Part shown: positions 1-10,414 of the stretch, in pieces | How positions within the stretch are numbered: position 1 is the stretch's first letter | Layout of the letters: each line of letters begins with the position of its first letter | Assembly: GCA_022835595.1 (NCBI GenBank) | Contig: BQUP01000005.1 | Span: forward strand, 1,350,084-1,414,083 | Source: Cystobasidium ongulense | Taxonomy: Eukaryota; Basidiomycota; Cystobasidiomycetes; Cystobasidiales; Cystobasidiaceae | Direction of reading: 5' to 3' | DNA length: 64,000 nucleotides | Translations under genes and position numbers: made by a program | Notes under the pieces: generated by a model | Database searches by the model: none | Told to the model about the DNA's origin: nothing | What the model saw: the letters and a program-made list of their open reading frames with translations, nothing else

Positions 1-507
1 ATTCGGTGCTTGGAATGGTAGGCGGAAACTTCGACAAGCGTCTGTAGCTGAGCATCCCGAGCTGACTATCTTTGTCATCAGCCAACAACATCTCCCCATC
101 CTACAAGAGAGCTACTGGTATCGTTTCTGGGTGAGTCATAAATCACAGAGCCTTGTCAAGTCGCAGTATTGATTTATTGCCTGTTCTCAGCTTCATCACC
201 ACCAACTTGGGAGGTATTCTTTCGACGTGGCTCTTCCCTACTACCGAGGTGGGTTTCATCTTCGGTTGACAGGGATTAGAACGGGCCGCATGCTGATACT
301 CTGGGTTTAATTCATTAGCGCCCTCGCTATATCCGAGGAACAAGCACTCTTCTCGCTCTCGCTTGTGTCATGGCTGGCCTCATCGTCGGCAACATCCTCT
401 ACCTCACCTGGATGAACAAGAAGAAAGCTAAAGCGATCAGAGAAGGACAGGAGGACGAGCATATGGGCAATGGTGATCTGAGATTGACATTCAAGTATAT
501 GATTTAA
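1..507 (+). CDS. MFS transporter, allantoate/nicotinate permease (Dal5/Tna1) type, C-terminal part
   Basis: Partial gene whose 5' part lies outside the window. Exons by phase: <1-17, 82-130, 191-248 and 319-507, with introns opening GTAGGC, GTGAGT and GTGGGT. The joined frame reads AWNANNISPSYKRATGI, then NLGGILSTWLFP, then TERPRYIRGT, followed by a last hydrophobic helix and a short basic/acidic tail. A conserved Asn before a KRATG-like segment and a PRY motif before the last helix are typical of the Dal5-like anion:cation symporter branch of the major facilitator superfamily. It would be a plasma-membrane H+ symporter for a small organic anion. Substrate cannot be read from this fragment. 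Family call is good, substrate unknown. Confidence 0.8.
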
Positions 508-1119
508 GTAGACTGGAAGATACGTTTTGCCGTGATTGGGTTGGTAGCGAAATGTCAAAAGATGATTTTAAGCGGTAGCTTGTGTCCAAGGGAGTAATGA
601 AGAGCTGAGCTGAGGAACGACGGCGATGGACTTTGTTGACTCTCGACACCCATGACTGCTATCTTGCTTGACTATGCGTGCGTCGTGACTATTGAGATGG
701 AGCAGAGCAAAGATTGAGTTATCTTTTCCATCCACATGCGACTCGTTGATCATCATCAAGCGTCGTAGGCATTAATCTTTGTGAAGCGTGTTCACTGTAC
801 ACCATCACCACAACCACACCAGATGGACACTGCACATGCAACGCTCATTGCTGGCCCTGCAGACCTCTGCACCAACTCGCGCTCACGCTCCCTTGCATGC
901 ACCGCTCCGGACGAGCTGCATCTCCGCACCGAACAAGCTGTGTTGGATGCAGCAGGAGAGCGAGCTGGGATATCTCGAGGCTATCTCTCTCCCTCCCTCC
1001 TCTCCCTCTCTTGTCTCTGCACCAATCACATCCAACATCCACTGCATCTGATCCTGTCGCTTTCGTCAGAGGGCATCACCACCACCAGTACCGCTACTAA
1101 CAGCTAATATAACTTCGAA
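508..1119. other. Intergenic region between MFS permease and orphan gene
   Basis: No open frame here has a coherent family signature. The segment at about 985-1020 is a pyrimidine (CT) tract on the + strand, a common core-promoter feature of fungal genes. It lies about 100-135 bp upstream of the ATG at 1120 and probably marks the promoter or 5' UTR of that gene. Confidence 0.5.
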
Positions 1120-2202
1120 ATGCTATCCCAAGCTCCATCAAAAACCCAGCATGGCCAGAAGATACTCTCTTCTCACGGAAACAAAATTACTCAAAAAGAG
1201 AACAGGTCTGCTCATAAAGGCGGCACGTATTTTCACGAACATCTGAATTCAGAAACTCCGCACAATTTGGAACCTCTCCCTCCCGGTTTTGATCCCGTGC
1301 GCAGACCGTGTGTTCCCGACAAACAGGCCTATGGCTCTCACCACGACCCTAGTGCGCTCCGCATGGCGCGACAAGCTCAGCAGGCGCCTTCCGGAAAGAA
1401 AGATCAGCAGCGAAGAGGCCGCTCTTCCATTCAGGACAAAGCAAACAACTCACGCTCCACTTCTGCTGCATCACAAACTTCAAGTACTCATTCGAAATCT
1501 CGAGAACACATGGTTGATGGTGCTAACCGTGATCCAAGCGGCCCTCCCGCTTCTCTCCATTTGCCCACTTCATGGAACGATTCATCGGCCACTTTGGTTT
1601 CGGGCAATGTAGGTCCTTCTGACAAGCACTTTAAAGCGGCAAATTTTCACCACGCTTCACACCCACAGAACGGTCACCCACGTTGTTTGATGGTAGACAA
1701 CGATCCATTGCTACAGTCCATGCACGAGAAGGAACGTCCTTTCTTTTACATATTGGAAGCCCAGAGAGAAGGCAACTCTTGGGAGATGAAGCATAAATTG
1801 ACAGAGAGGGAGTTTGCGCAGGTGAGAAAAGCATACGAAGATGCTCAAGAGGGTTACATGCAATTGGAAAAAATTGAAAAGGGTGCAGCAGCCATGCTTA
1901 AACGAGTGTTCGGGGTTGGCAGTGCTCACAAGCTCGCAGCGGCTGGAGTCAATTATTACCAACACCAGAAGAGCTTGACTTATTCCGAGCGCCTCCGCGA
2001 AGACGAAGTTACGAAATCGATGCTAGTCAGTTCTTTCGAAGTTAAGAAATCAAAGCTGAACATCAAGAACCTGAACTCGCAGCACAATGACAAGAATGAA
2101 GTGCTTCGTAAATCTGAGGTGATTGATGAGGATCTGAAAAAGGCTCTTAACAAACTAGGCATCTCTCGTCCAGTGAAACGTGAACCGCACGCCCATCACT
2201 GA
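1120..2202 (+). CDS. Unrecognised 360-aa protein with charged helical C-terminal half
   Basis: Single open frame from the first ATG to TGA. I do not recognise the family. The first half (about residues 1-190) is low complexity, rich in His, Ser, Gln and basic residues, and probably disordered. From about residue 195 the protein becomes helical and highly charged, with alternating Lys/Glu as in EKERPFF and LTEREFAQVRKAYEDAQ. This part reads as one or two coiled-coil helices up to about residue 345. There is no signal peptide or membrane segment. Lack of introns is unusual beside its neighbours. The length and the helical region argue that it is a real gene. Function unknown; a scaffold or nucleic-acid-associated protein is only a guess. 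Confidence 0.6.
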   Translation: MLSQAPSKTQHGQKILSSHGNKITQKENRSAHKGGTYFHEHLNSETPHNLEPLPPGFDPVRRPCVPDKQAYGSHHDPSALRMARQAQQAPSGKKDQQRRGRSSIQDKANNSRSTSAASQTSSTHSKSREHMVDGANRDPSGPPASLHLPTSWNDSSATLVSGNVGPSDKHFKAANFHHASHPQNGHPRCLMVDNDPLLQSMHEKERPFFYILEAQREGNSWEMKHKLTEREFAQVRKAYEDAQEGYMQLEKIEKGAAAMLKRVFGVGSAHKLAAAGVNYYQHQKSLTYSERLREDEVTKSMLVSSFEVKKSKLNIKNLNSQHNDKNEVLRKSEVIDEDLKKALNKLGISRPVKREPHAHH

Positions 2203-3094
2203 TCCGTAATCGATTGGCCATTTCATTCGCAATAGCCCAGCCTAGCGTTAGACACGGTTTATGTGCAACACCTACTCCTATACCTACGACTTACTCTGTC
2301 TTGTCACTGAGGCAGCGTATTGATCTTTACTGAACCTTAGTATTACTGCGTTGATCCTCTCGCTCTATGTTTACCATGAGTGATTATACCCCAGCCTTAC
2401 AAGCAATTGAAAAACCTTGAATTCGAAGTGCCCCATTTTCTTTTCTATCCTGTTCCCTTATCCCGCAAGAATGACAGGGAGAGAGCGCGCAAGCACAGTG
2501 CCGGATGAGCCGCACTCTTTGCATCTACAAAGTGTCTCAGCAGCGGAGTGAGCTGGGATAGTTCGAGCCTAGTCCTGGTTACTTGTATCTGTTAGAGACC
2601 CTTGAATTGATTAGTACCATACCAAAAAGCAGATTGAGTTCAGCGGTGGCATACAAGATGTGGTGATCCACGATGCCAGATGTGGAATTGAAATGGGGAA
2701 CTTTCGCAGAACCCTTTCGCACGAGCTGTTAACGACAATCGCCTAGAGATACTAGACGCGAACTTGATAAAGCAAAACTTCAGAACATGCAGGACAGTAT
2801 TAGTTTGCCGATGATACATTTGCCTAGTTCGATTTATCCTATGCTGTTCGAGGTCAGGCTGAATTCTTTCACTTCAAGTACTACATCTGCTGCTTCATCG
2901 GTGCATCTCATTCGAAAGACGCCTGTTTGCACTTTCATTTCCGACTTCCCCTAGCCGAATACAACTTTGTCAAATTGTGTTTAACATTAGACATGCCTTG
3001 CCAACAGTTAAAGACCTTAGAATTTGTTGCTGCTTTTCCTTTTCATAACCTTTCAGTTCAATCTCGCTTTTCTTTTTCAATTCAATTCATTCTT
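2203..3094. other. Intergenic region, no gene seen
   Basis: About 890 bp between the 3' ends of the orphan gene (+) and the GFA-domain gene (-). Only short open frames without motifs are present. A TTCGAG motif near 2566 resembles a tRNA B-box, but the flanking arms do not pair. Room this large between convergent genes could hold a non-coding RNA, but nothing supports one. Confidence 0.4.
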
Positions 3095-4083
3095 TTACTT
3101 TGTCTTCTTTGAGCCTGATCCAGCCGTTCCAATTTGACCATGGGAATGCTCTTCATCCATTTGCTTTGATTCATCTGGCATTTTCTCCCATTTCGGGGTA
3201 CCATCTTCTACGTCAATCGCGCGTTGAGCGTAGAAGATGTGCTTGTCTGGGAGGAAAGGTGCTCTGTCCTCATTCTTTTCAAAGTTCCAGGTGGATGGGT
3301 ACCTGACGATCATTCATCAAGGTTAGTCCTGGCCTTACCAAGTGATGAAGCAGAGAGTGAACCCACATCAACATCATGTTTCTGCCCTCGTCCGCAATTG
3401 GACTGTGGCATCGGGCACAGGATATCTTGCAGGGAGGGATGTGCTCTGTCTTCTGGTCCTCTGTTCGGTAGAAGGAGAGCTTTTCGGGGCTGCAGGTGAA
3501 GAGGACGTCGTCCTTGGGGATGACGACGGACCCTGGCGCATCAAAAATTACTTGAGCAAGCTTGTATGGCGATACAGAGTTAGTAGAGACTCACAATGAG
3601 TTGCCGAGCCGTGTAGCTTCTGGCAGACGTCGCAGCTGCACGTGATCGACGGGGATCAGCAAAGAGGTCGATGGAGGATGAACGACGAGACACGACTCAC
3701 TGGCAGAAGTGGGCGCCCTTTGGCTTGTCTACGTAGATCTCGAACGTGACATCGTGGCAGTGGCAGTTTCCTTTGAACTTGGCCTCCTTGTTCTTTTTGG
3801 GATCCTCTGGCGCGTACGGGGGCTGCTTCTTCCAGTCTTCCTTGCTCTCGTGTTCCTGTTCGTGCTCGTCCTTTTCGGTGGACTCGCGAGGTCGCTTTGC
3901 CTTGGTGTTGTCTGCTGGGGCCATGTTGCCAGATGCGATACGCGATGTGCAGAGTTGGCGAGAGAAAGACGGCAAAGCTGGTCGGATGATGCGAGTAGCC
4001 GATGTCGATAGTGTGCGAGAGTGCGGGCGAGTGGTCGAGGAAAGCGTGCGGAGGATGGATCTCGAGGACACGCTTCTGAGCAT
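3095..4083 (-). CDS. GFA/CENP-V-fold zinc protein with predicted mitochondrial presequence
   Basis: Exons on the minus strand: 4083-3701, 3635-3595, 3550-3367 and 3302-3095, giving 271 aa. The second intron has a textbook TACTAAC branch site. The protein has the zinc-binding layout of the glutathione-dependent formaldehyde-activating (GFA) family: GNCHCHDV, FCHCDVCQKLHGSA, then CKISCARCHSPIAD, and ends with the HIFYAQRAIDV segment. Residues 1-53 are rich in Arg, Ser and Thr without acids, as in mitochondrial targeting peptides. The family name implies S-hydroxymethylglutathione formation, but most eukaryotic members have no proven substrate. A TATA element 53-62 bp upstream supports the start at 4083 over the in-frame ATG at 4203, which lies upstream of the TATA. 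A second Met at residue 54 could give a form without the presequence. Confidence 0.85.
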
Positions 4084-4135
4084 GAGTGGGTGGGCGAGTA
4101 GGAGAAGAAAAGAGAAGAGAAGAGCATTCAGATAT

Positions 4136-4145
4136 CTTTTATATA
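4136..4145 (-). promoter_or_regulatory. TATA box of the GFA-domain gene
   Basis: The minus strand reads TATATAAAAG, followed by a pyrimidine-rich stretch and then the ATG at 4083. A start of transcription about 30 bp downstream would fall inside the pyrimidine tract. This leaves a short 5' UTR and decides which Met is used. Confidence 0.55.
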
Positions 4146-4291
4146 ACTTTTCAAAGATGGTGGCCATCTCATCGCCTTTGCAGATCGCAAACGTCAGTGG
4201 CACGTGACCCGCGTCGAACTTTCCATCGACGTCGAGGTGGGTCGTTGTTCGGATTCACTATGATACTGCTGCGGCACTCTGGACAATACTA

Positions 4292-4307
4292 CAATACTAC
4301 AGTATTG
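4292..4307. repeat. Perfect 7-bp inverted repeat
   Basis: CAATACT, a 2-bp spacer, then AGTATTG. Lies between the end of symplekin and the GFA-gene promoter. Short palindromes like this can be binding sites of dimeric factors, but this one may be chance. Confidence 0.4.
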
Positions 4308-4413
4308 CTACAACCCGGGCGTCCTCTTGGTCTCCGTCATTCTGAGCCATCCAAAGTCTGGATCGAGGATTCCTTCTTACAACCATCGACTCTTATTCGC
4401 AACCGCCAATCAT

Positions 4414-7400
4414 CTACGCTGGAGCAGGCGACCCCGTACCCTCGAGCACTTCGAGAAGTCCCTGCGTCCTGCTCTTGTTCGGCCCAGCGCCTGCATTCAT
4501 GGTAAACGATAAGCGAGATCTCAGCATTTGACCAGAATGAAATAAGATCGAGAAGGATATCACTCACGCTTCAGAACATACTCCTTCAAACCCTCCTTCA
4601 ATTCCGGCTGTTTCGTCACAACCTCTTTAATCTGCTCTCTCGGTAATTGTAAAATCGCACCATACGAATGCGGCGCAATCACTTTAGCACATCGAATGAA
4701 CCCTTGCCATAACTGAGGCATAGTCCAGATCTTCTTCGTTATCAATCTCGAAAGTAATGTATTCGAAACGTAGGGTTGAAGTGATTTGTACGTCGTCACT
4801 GCTTGAATGACCGTTCTCATGAACAGAGTAGGCAGAGTAGCTTCATCGATGATCTGTTGCATGAACGCTCCTAGCACTTCAGGTCGGAAAGCTTCCGTCA
4901 TACTGAAACATATCCCAACCGCTTCAATAGATTGCTTGATTCCAATCTCCTTCTCCGATAAATGAATAAGCACAAGTAGCTCCACCGGCGTAAGAAGTTC
5001 CGATTGTCTAACTCGCACTACGTTCGTCGAGACATGTCCGAATGATTGTGGAGGAGTAGTAACTACAGATTGAAGTACAGAACGAATAAGTTCCTTCTCC
5101 GCTTGTTTACCATTGAGTAATGAAAGTATTCGTGGTAAATGACGACTAATTTCAGCTTTGTCAAGATCAGCAATAATAGGAATAACAAAACGTGGTTTGA
5201 GTTCTTTATCATGTGATATAGTCTTGATGAGTGTACTAAGTGTAGAAGGGAGTTTACCATTGTCGGAAAAGATGGTAAGAATACGTAATGCGAGATCTTC
5301 TGATCCTTCGGGATAGTCTCGAATAATAGAGGCGATCTTGGGATGTGATGGTCCTAAATGTCGAATGAGTGGAGTGAAGAGTGTTTGTACAAATTCTTTG
5401 ATCTGCGGCGACATGCGGGGGTATGCTTTGAAGAGTCTGCAAAAGTGAAGAGCATTGTAGATTCCAAATCGGTCAGCTCCAAGGCATTGTTCTTTTTTTA
5501 ATTGGATCCACTCACTCATCTAATAGATCAGGCACTTTACTGACTAGTCCAAGAAGTAATTCAATATGTTGAGCAACTTGTGCTTCCGTTTTCGGTTCCG
5601 CCGGTAATCCAGCAACAACTTTCCCATTCTCGACAACCGCTACAATGCTTTTCTCATCCTTTTCCTCCGTATCCATGCCATCCGTCATAGCTTGTTTCAC
5701 ATCCGCATCTTGTTCTTTCAATGGTGCTGTACTTTCTTCTCTTGGTGTTTCTGAACCATCAGGCATAGTTGAACCCTGCCGTGATGCTGTCGGCGATGGA
5801 AGGGTCTTCAATCTATCGAGGAGGTGCAGTGCGAAATCTTGGCCCATTTTCCCAAGTGGTTGCACATCCGGTACCCATCTTTTGATTGTAAGGATTGCGA
5901 TATTACGAGTTGGTCGATCTGCAGCGAATTTGAAATGGGCTTAGGTTTGGAAAGTCGCTCATTAAGACTAGAGCATGACTCACCTGTATGCGTTGTCAGA
6001 CTCAATAAAACGTCCATGGCACTTTGTCGTAGAGGCGGCCGAAGCATGGCTAGATCTCTCAGCGTAGCAAAGCCAATCTTTCCTCTGCAAACATAAAAGA
6101 ACGATACTCAGCGCAAGTTAAGAAAGCGAGAGAGAGAGAAAGACAGATGGTGGATGAGTCTTTCTAAACTTACCCAGTCGTATCAGTACACATTCTAGCC
6201 AATCTTCCAATTTCAGCTTTTGGAATCTCCGGTAAATCGACCAAGAATTGTGTGAAAGCCGTTCCTTTTTCTTTGTCCATTGATCTGGTGGTTATGAAAT
6301 TGAGGATTTGATGTAGCCATTGTTCGTATGATGTTGGTTCGTCTTCACCTGATCCTGAATCGGCGAACCATTCTTCATTGAGCCATAAGCGTGCTAGTTC
6401 GATTCTGTTACGACAGGCAGCAAGATGGTCAGAAGTCCAGCTAATTGAATTGGCTGCCATGGAGTTGAGTGCCAGCCTCACCTGTTACCAATATCGGCAG
6501 TGACAAAATCAAACATTTGTTTCCGAATTGCATCTTTTTCGGCTTTCATAGAGCCCGCTTCAGGAGCTTGTACGCCTCCCGCATCTCCATCTAATCCTCT
6601 CGTAACGAGCCTTGTTATAAGCTGGATCCATAAATCTTGATCTCCACCTGATGCTCTAACAGCAGCTGTAGTAGATATTCCAACCGCACATATCCTTCCA
6701 ACAGCACCATGTAATAATTTAGTTTTCATTCTAGATGAGAGTAATGAAGATTGAACTGGTTCAGGTGTTGCTGTTCTTTTTTCACTTTCATTTCGTATAC
6801 GATCAGCTGCCATTGATGTGGATGATGATACTGTCGCTTCTACTTCTGCTTCTGCTGCTGCTAATTCAGCTTTATCTTGGTTTTCTCGAGCTTCTGCATC
6901 TCGTGCTCGACCTTCTAGATCGTCCTCGTCCAATTCCATCTTGAGTGGATCTTGTGCTATAGCTTCTTCTTCTTCCTCTGGTATTTGTACAGACGGAATA
7001 TCGATCTGTGCTATTGGCTCTTCTTGCTTCACTGTCACCACCTCTTCGTCGACCGTCCATCTACAAGCAGCCTGTATTGAACGCGTTATTGGATTCGAGT
7101 TGTCTCCCAAATTGAAACGAGCCGACTACACAGGAGGTACGTTAGTAAGCTTTAATTATCGGTCTCGCTAAAGACTGGGCAAGACCTACCTCGACCGCCG
7201 ATTGTACTCTTTCCGGCGTCATTACTTGTAGATTTGCGATGATCAGCTCAAGCACCAACTCAGGTTTGAGTGATCTAATATCAAAGTCAGCCAAGCCAGC
7301 CATTGTTACAGCTTGACTGGAAGAAGGTGGAGGCGTAGCCGATACATCTGGTCCATCTTGTAATCTTCTCCTTTTCGCAGCACTAAAGTCTTGAGGCGGT

Positions 7401-9026
7401 ACGCCTGGGAAGGTACTGGGACCAGCAATAGCAGAACCAGCTGTAGAATAACCGTATCCATGATTGACATCCTCCGATATCCTTTGCCTCTTTAACGACG
7501 CTTCTTCTTCTTTTCTTCGACGTTCAGCATCAGCTCCTAGTCGCATGCGCACTTCCTGTCGATGCAGGCAGTCGTTGATCTGGGATGCATAGGCGTTCAC
7601 TTGACCCGAGCGAAGGAGATGTATGAGTGCTAGTCGGAGTGTCTTTTCTACACTCCGTCTCTGGGTGTATGATGCGAGAGAGAGACTGCTTGGCTGCCAA
7701 TTCGTGAGCGCGCCTAGAATGGTAGTTGCCAGAGCCGGACGCGCTTTGACGAGGATTGTGAGACTGTTGATGATGGACGATATGATATCGGGTGTGCTGG
7801 AAAAAGAATCGAGGATTAGCAAAACTCTCAGACTGCAATTACGGCCTACTCACGTGGAATTGTAGAGTAGGGTGATAGCTTCGGTTAGAAGCTTGTTTGC
7901 TTCGTCTTCTAGTTGAGCCGCCTTCATGAATGGATGGTGAGAAGGGCACATGGCAAGGTTGATGTCGCCTCTATTTTGTAGCTGAATGAGAAGGACAATT
8001 AGCCTCGGTTCAGGTCTCCCTGCTTAAATCAGACTCGCCCGAGGATCACTCGAGCCTCTTGTCTGGGACTGGATTATTCTCTGGACCACCTTCATCGCTG
8101 CTATGCGAATACCGGTATGGCCAGCCCTCCACGCCATCAAAGCGAGGTGCTTTGCACGTGAAGCTTTCTCCCATAGTCGAGGGTCGGACCCAGCACCGCA
8201 ACTGCAGGACGGCCTCATCAGCAAGGACAAGTAAATCACTCTGCATGCAATGTAAGGACTCACGCATGCCGAAAGACCAGTGGGTAGGCCGAGGCAAAGC
8301 ATTGTATCCCGAGCTTTAGGGTAGCTAGATCTTCCTGGGATTCGAGAAAGACGAGAATGGCGTCGATGGACTGGACGGTGACTGTGGAAGGGTGCAGATG
8401 GGATGCATTGATGGCCGTAGTTGGTGTGTTGTATTGTGCAGCATGATGGTGTAGCATAACAGCAGGGTGTCCCATAGCCGACCGAAGCGAGCGAGAAGAA
8501 CGAGGGCGTCAGTGACTGGCTGGCTTCAAGCGAGTGTATGCGTGTAGACAGTGTTGCATGCTGGCTATTGTATCATGTGTGGGCGTGTTGCTCTGTCTCC
8601 GCTGCGTGCTTGCTTCCTACACCAGCTTTCTTCTATCTCTTCCACCCTCCCTCTACACTGCAGCCCGGACACAGAAACCCAACACACACGCTTACACACC
8701 AACACTGCACACAAACTTCCACAGTCTTGCACGACTTGACATGACTCACGCTGTGCTCGCTGGTCAGGCGATATCGGGCTGGCCACCACGCCCAGTCTGG
8801 CGACTGTAAACTCGACGACATCTGCAATCCACCTCTTGAGTAGCGAGCCTGCTCTTCCAGCGACTGATAGGATAGTCGAGTACAGCACAGGCAGGAATGC
8901 TGCTGGGTCTGCTTCTATCGCTGCCTTGACTTCGGTGAGGATGTTGGCCTGCTGCTCGCTGTCTGCCGGCGACGAGAGTGCCTGCGAGAAGAGGATCAGG
9001 ACCTCGTTGGCCGTTGCTGGAGGCAT
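4414..9026 (-). CDS. SYMPK: Symplekin (Pta1-like) 3'-end processing scaffold
   Basis: Eleven exons on the minus strand: 9026-8750, 8381-8264, 8201-8039, 7981-7854, 7796-7190, 7125-6482, 6404-6174, 6084-5984, 5918-5516, 5436-4568 and 4490-4414; 1205 aa. Symplekin holds the cleavage and polyadenylation machinery together in the nucleus. The N-terminus is HEAT-like helices. The middle holds a charged, low-complexity linker with KRRRL and KRQRI basic patches. Residues about 985-1165 are the symplekin C-terminal domain, with MRTVIQAVTTY, LLSRLITKKIW, LWQGFIRCAKV and ILQLPREQI. Intron 1 is long (368 nt). The third intron starts with GC rather than GT. Its presence in this full form is common in basidiomycetes and animals, while yeast Pta1 is shorter. 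Recognition of the C-terminal domain is strong; the extreme C-terminal exon is less certain. Confidence 0.92.
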
Positions 9027-9251
9027 TGCTCTTCTCGCCGCGGACGATCTTGCTCGTCTCGTCTATCCTGACTGTATCTCCTCCACCAAGCTTGTGTTTC
9101 GTTGATATGATGGAGGAGAAGAAAGCCGCGACGAGACTCGAATTGAATGATTGCCTCTTTCTTGTCTTCTGTACAAGCGGAGTCAACACAGAACAACCGA
9201 CATATACAGGACTAGATTACTCTGTACTCCAGACGGCTCACTCTTCACACA

Positions 9252-9998
9252 ATGGTACGCTGTCCTGCTGGCTGTCACCTCATCCTCGATACTGACGCTC
9301 CCTTGCACCCCGTCATTGCGCTTTCACGCACCTCCATCAGGCCGCCAACACGCAAGTCGTTTCACTCAGCTAGACTGAGCATGCTATAGCGCATAGTAGA
9401 GTACAACTAACACGCTCTCTACCATACAGCGCTGGCATCCAGACCCTGCTCGACGCTGAGAAAGAGGCAGCCAAGATCGTAGCAAAGGCCAGAGAGTGTG
9501 CGTGCAGAGCTTAATCCAGTTGCAATAGCAGCAAGGACTGATCAACTCACTCTCATGCTTACGCTTTTCCAAATGCAGACCGAACACAGCGTGTCAAGGA
9601 CGCCCGCGGTGAGGCTGCAAAGGAAATAGAGGCCTACAAGAGCAAGCAAGAGTCCGAGTTCCAGGCGTTCGAGAAGGAGGTGTGTGGAGAGGACATAGCC
9701 TCGTTCTGCCAGTCGCTGGTTGTTCATAAAACTGACTTTCCATCCTCGTGGATGTATTAGCACACTGGAGACAACGACGCCCTCGCTGCTGAGCTGGACA
9801 AGCAGACCGATACCCAGCTAGACGAGATCCGGTCTCAATTCGGCAGGAACAAGCAGACTGTGGTTGACAAGCTATTGGAGCGGGTCATTGATGTGAGTTA
9901 TACACATCATTGTATCACGTAGACTGTTCTGACGCTTTCTATCTTTCGTTCAACAGGTCGAGCCGTCGCTACATCGCAACTACAAGAAGCCATCATAG
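9252..9998 (+). CDS. VMA10: V-type proton ATPase subunit G
   Basis: Six coding exons: 9252-9254, 9341-9351, 9430-9497, 9579-9679, 9761-9892 and 9957-9998; 118 aa, the usual size. Subunit G pairs with subunit E to form the peripheral stalks of the vacuolar H+-ATPase. The N-terminal signature AGIQTLLDAEKEAAKIV and the heptad-like AAKEIEAYKSKQ region are diagnostic. The end, LHRNYKKPS, is also typical. The first coding exon is the ATG alone. The second is 11 nt and must end at a GCAAGT donor for the third exon to be in frame, so intron 2 is of the GC-AG class. Transcribed divergently from symplekin with 225 bp between the starts. Confidence 0.92.
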
Positions 9999-10414
9999 TC
10001 TAGCTACATCCATGCATCCCTTTTGTAGTTCTGTCACACCTCCTCATACACTCTCTATAAAGTGATAGAGCCTCTTTCTGTACCAGTTATACCAATGTAA
10101 CGCTTTTCTGCCATCCTGCACGTTCGTTTCTCAACCATGACATCGGCCTGCTCGGAGTGACATGGCAGCTGGACTGTGGCAGGAGTGACCACCAGTCCTT
10201 CTAGTCCTGAAGATGCTTTGCCGAGCTTTTCCAACCATTACCGATGGAATGATGTCTTTCAGAGCATTGAAAACGTGACTTTTCTATCGAGCCCGATCAC
10301 CTTTTTTCGAGAGATTTCACGAGTTGTTCTTGCTCTTCTGTCATTACAACAACGACATTTGATAGTAGCTTGACCATCGCACACTCCTTGAAGACTTCTA
10401 AGCTGCCTTCTGTC
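9999..10414. other. Intergenic region VMA10-WDR89
   Basis: Spacer between two tandem plus-strand genes. It should hold the VMA10 3' UTR and the promoter of the next gene. I see no further gene. Confidence 0.4.

Noticed and set aside
2540-2600. tRNA-like B-box (GTTCGAGCC)
   Set aside because: T-stem pairs only partly, and no acceptor or anticodon arm can be drawn.
8382-8515. Possible extra symplekin exon reading ALVLLARFGRLWDTLLL
   Set aside because: It opens after a CAG in phase but cannot rejoin exon 2 in the frame required by the conserved helices.
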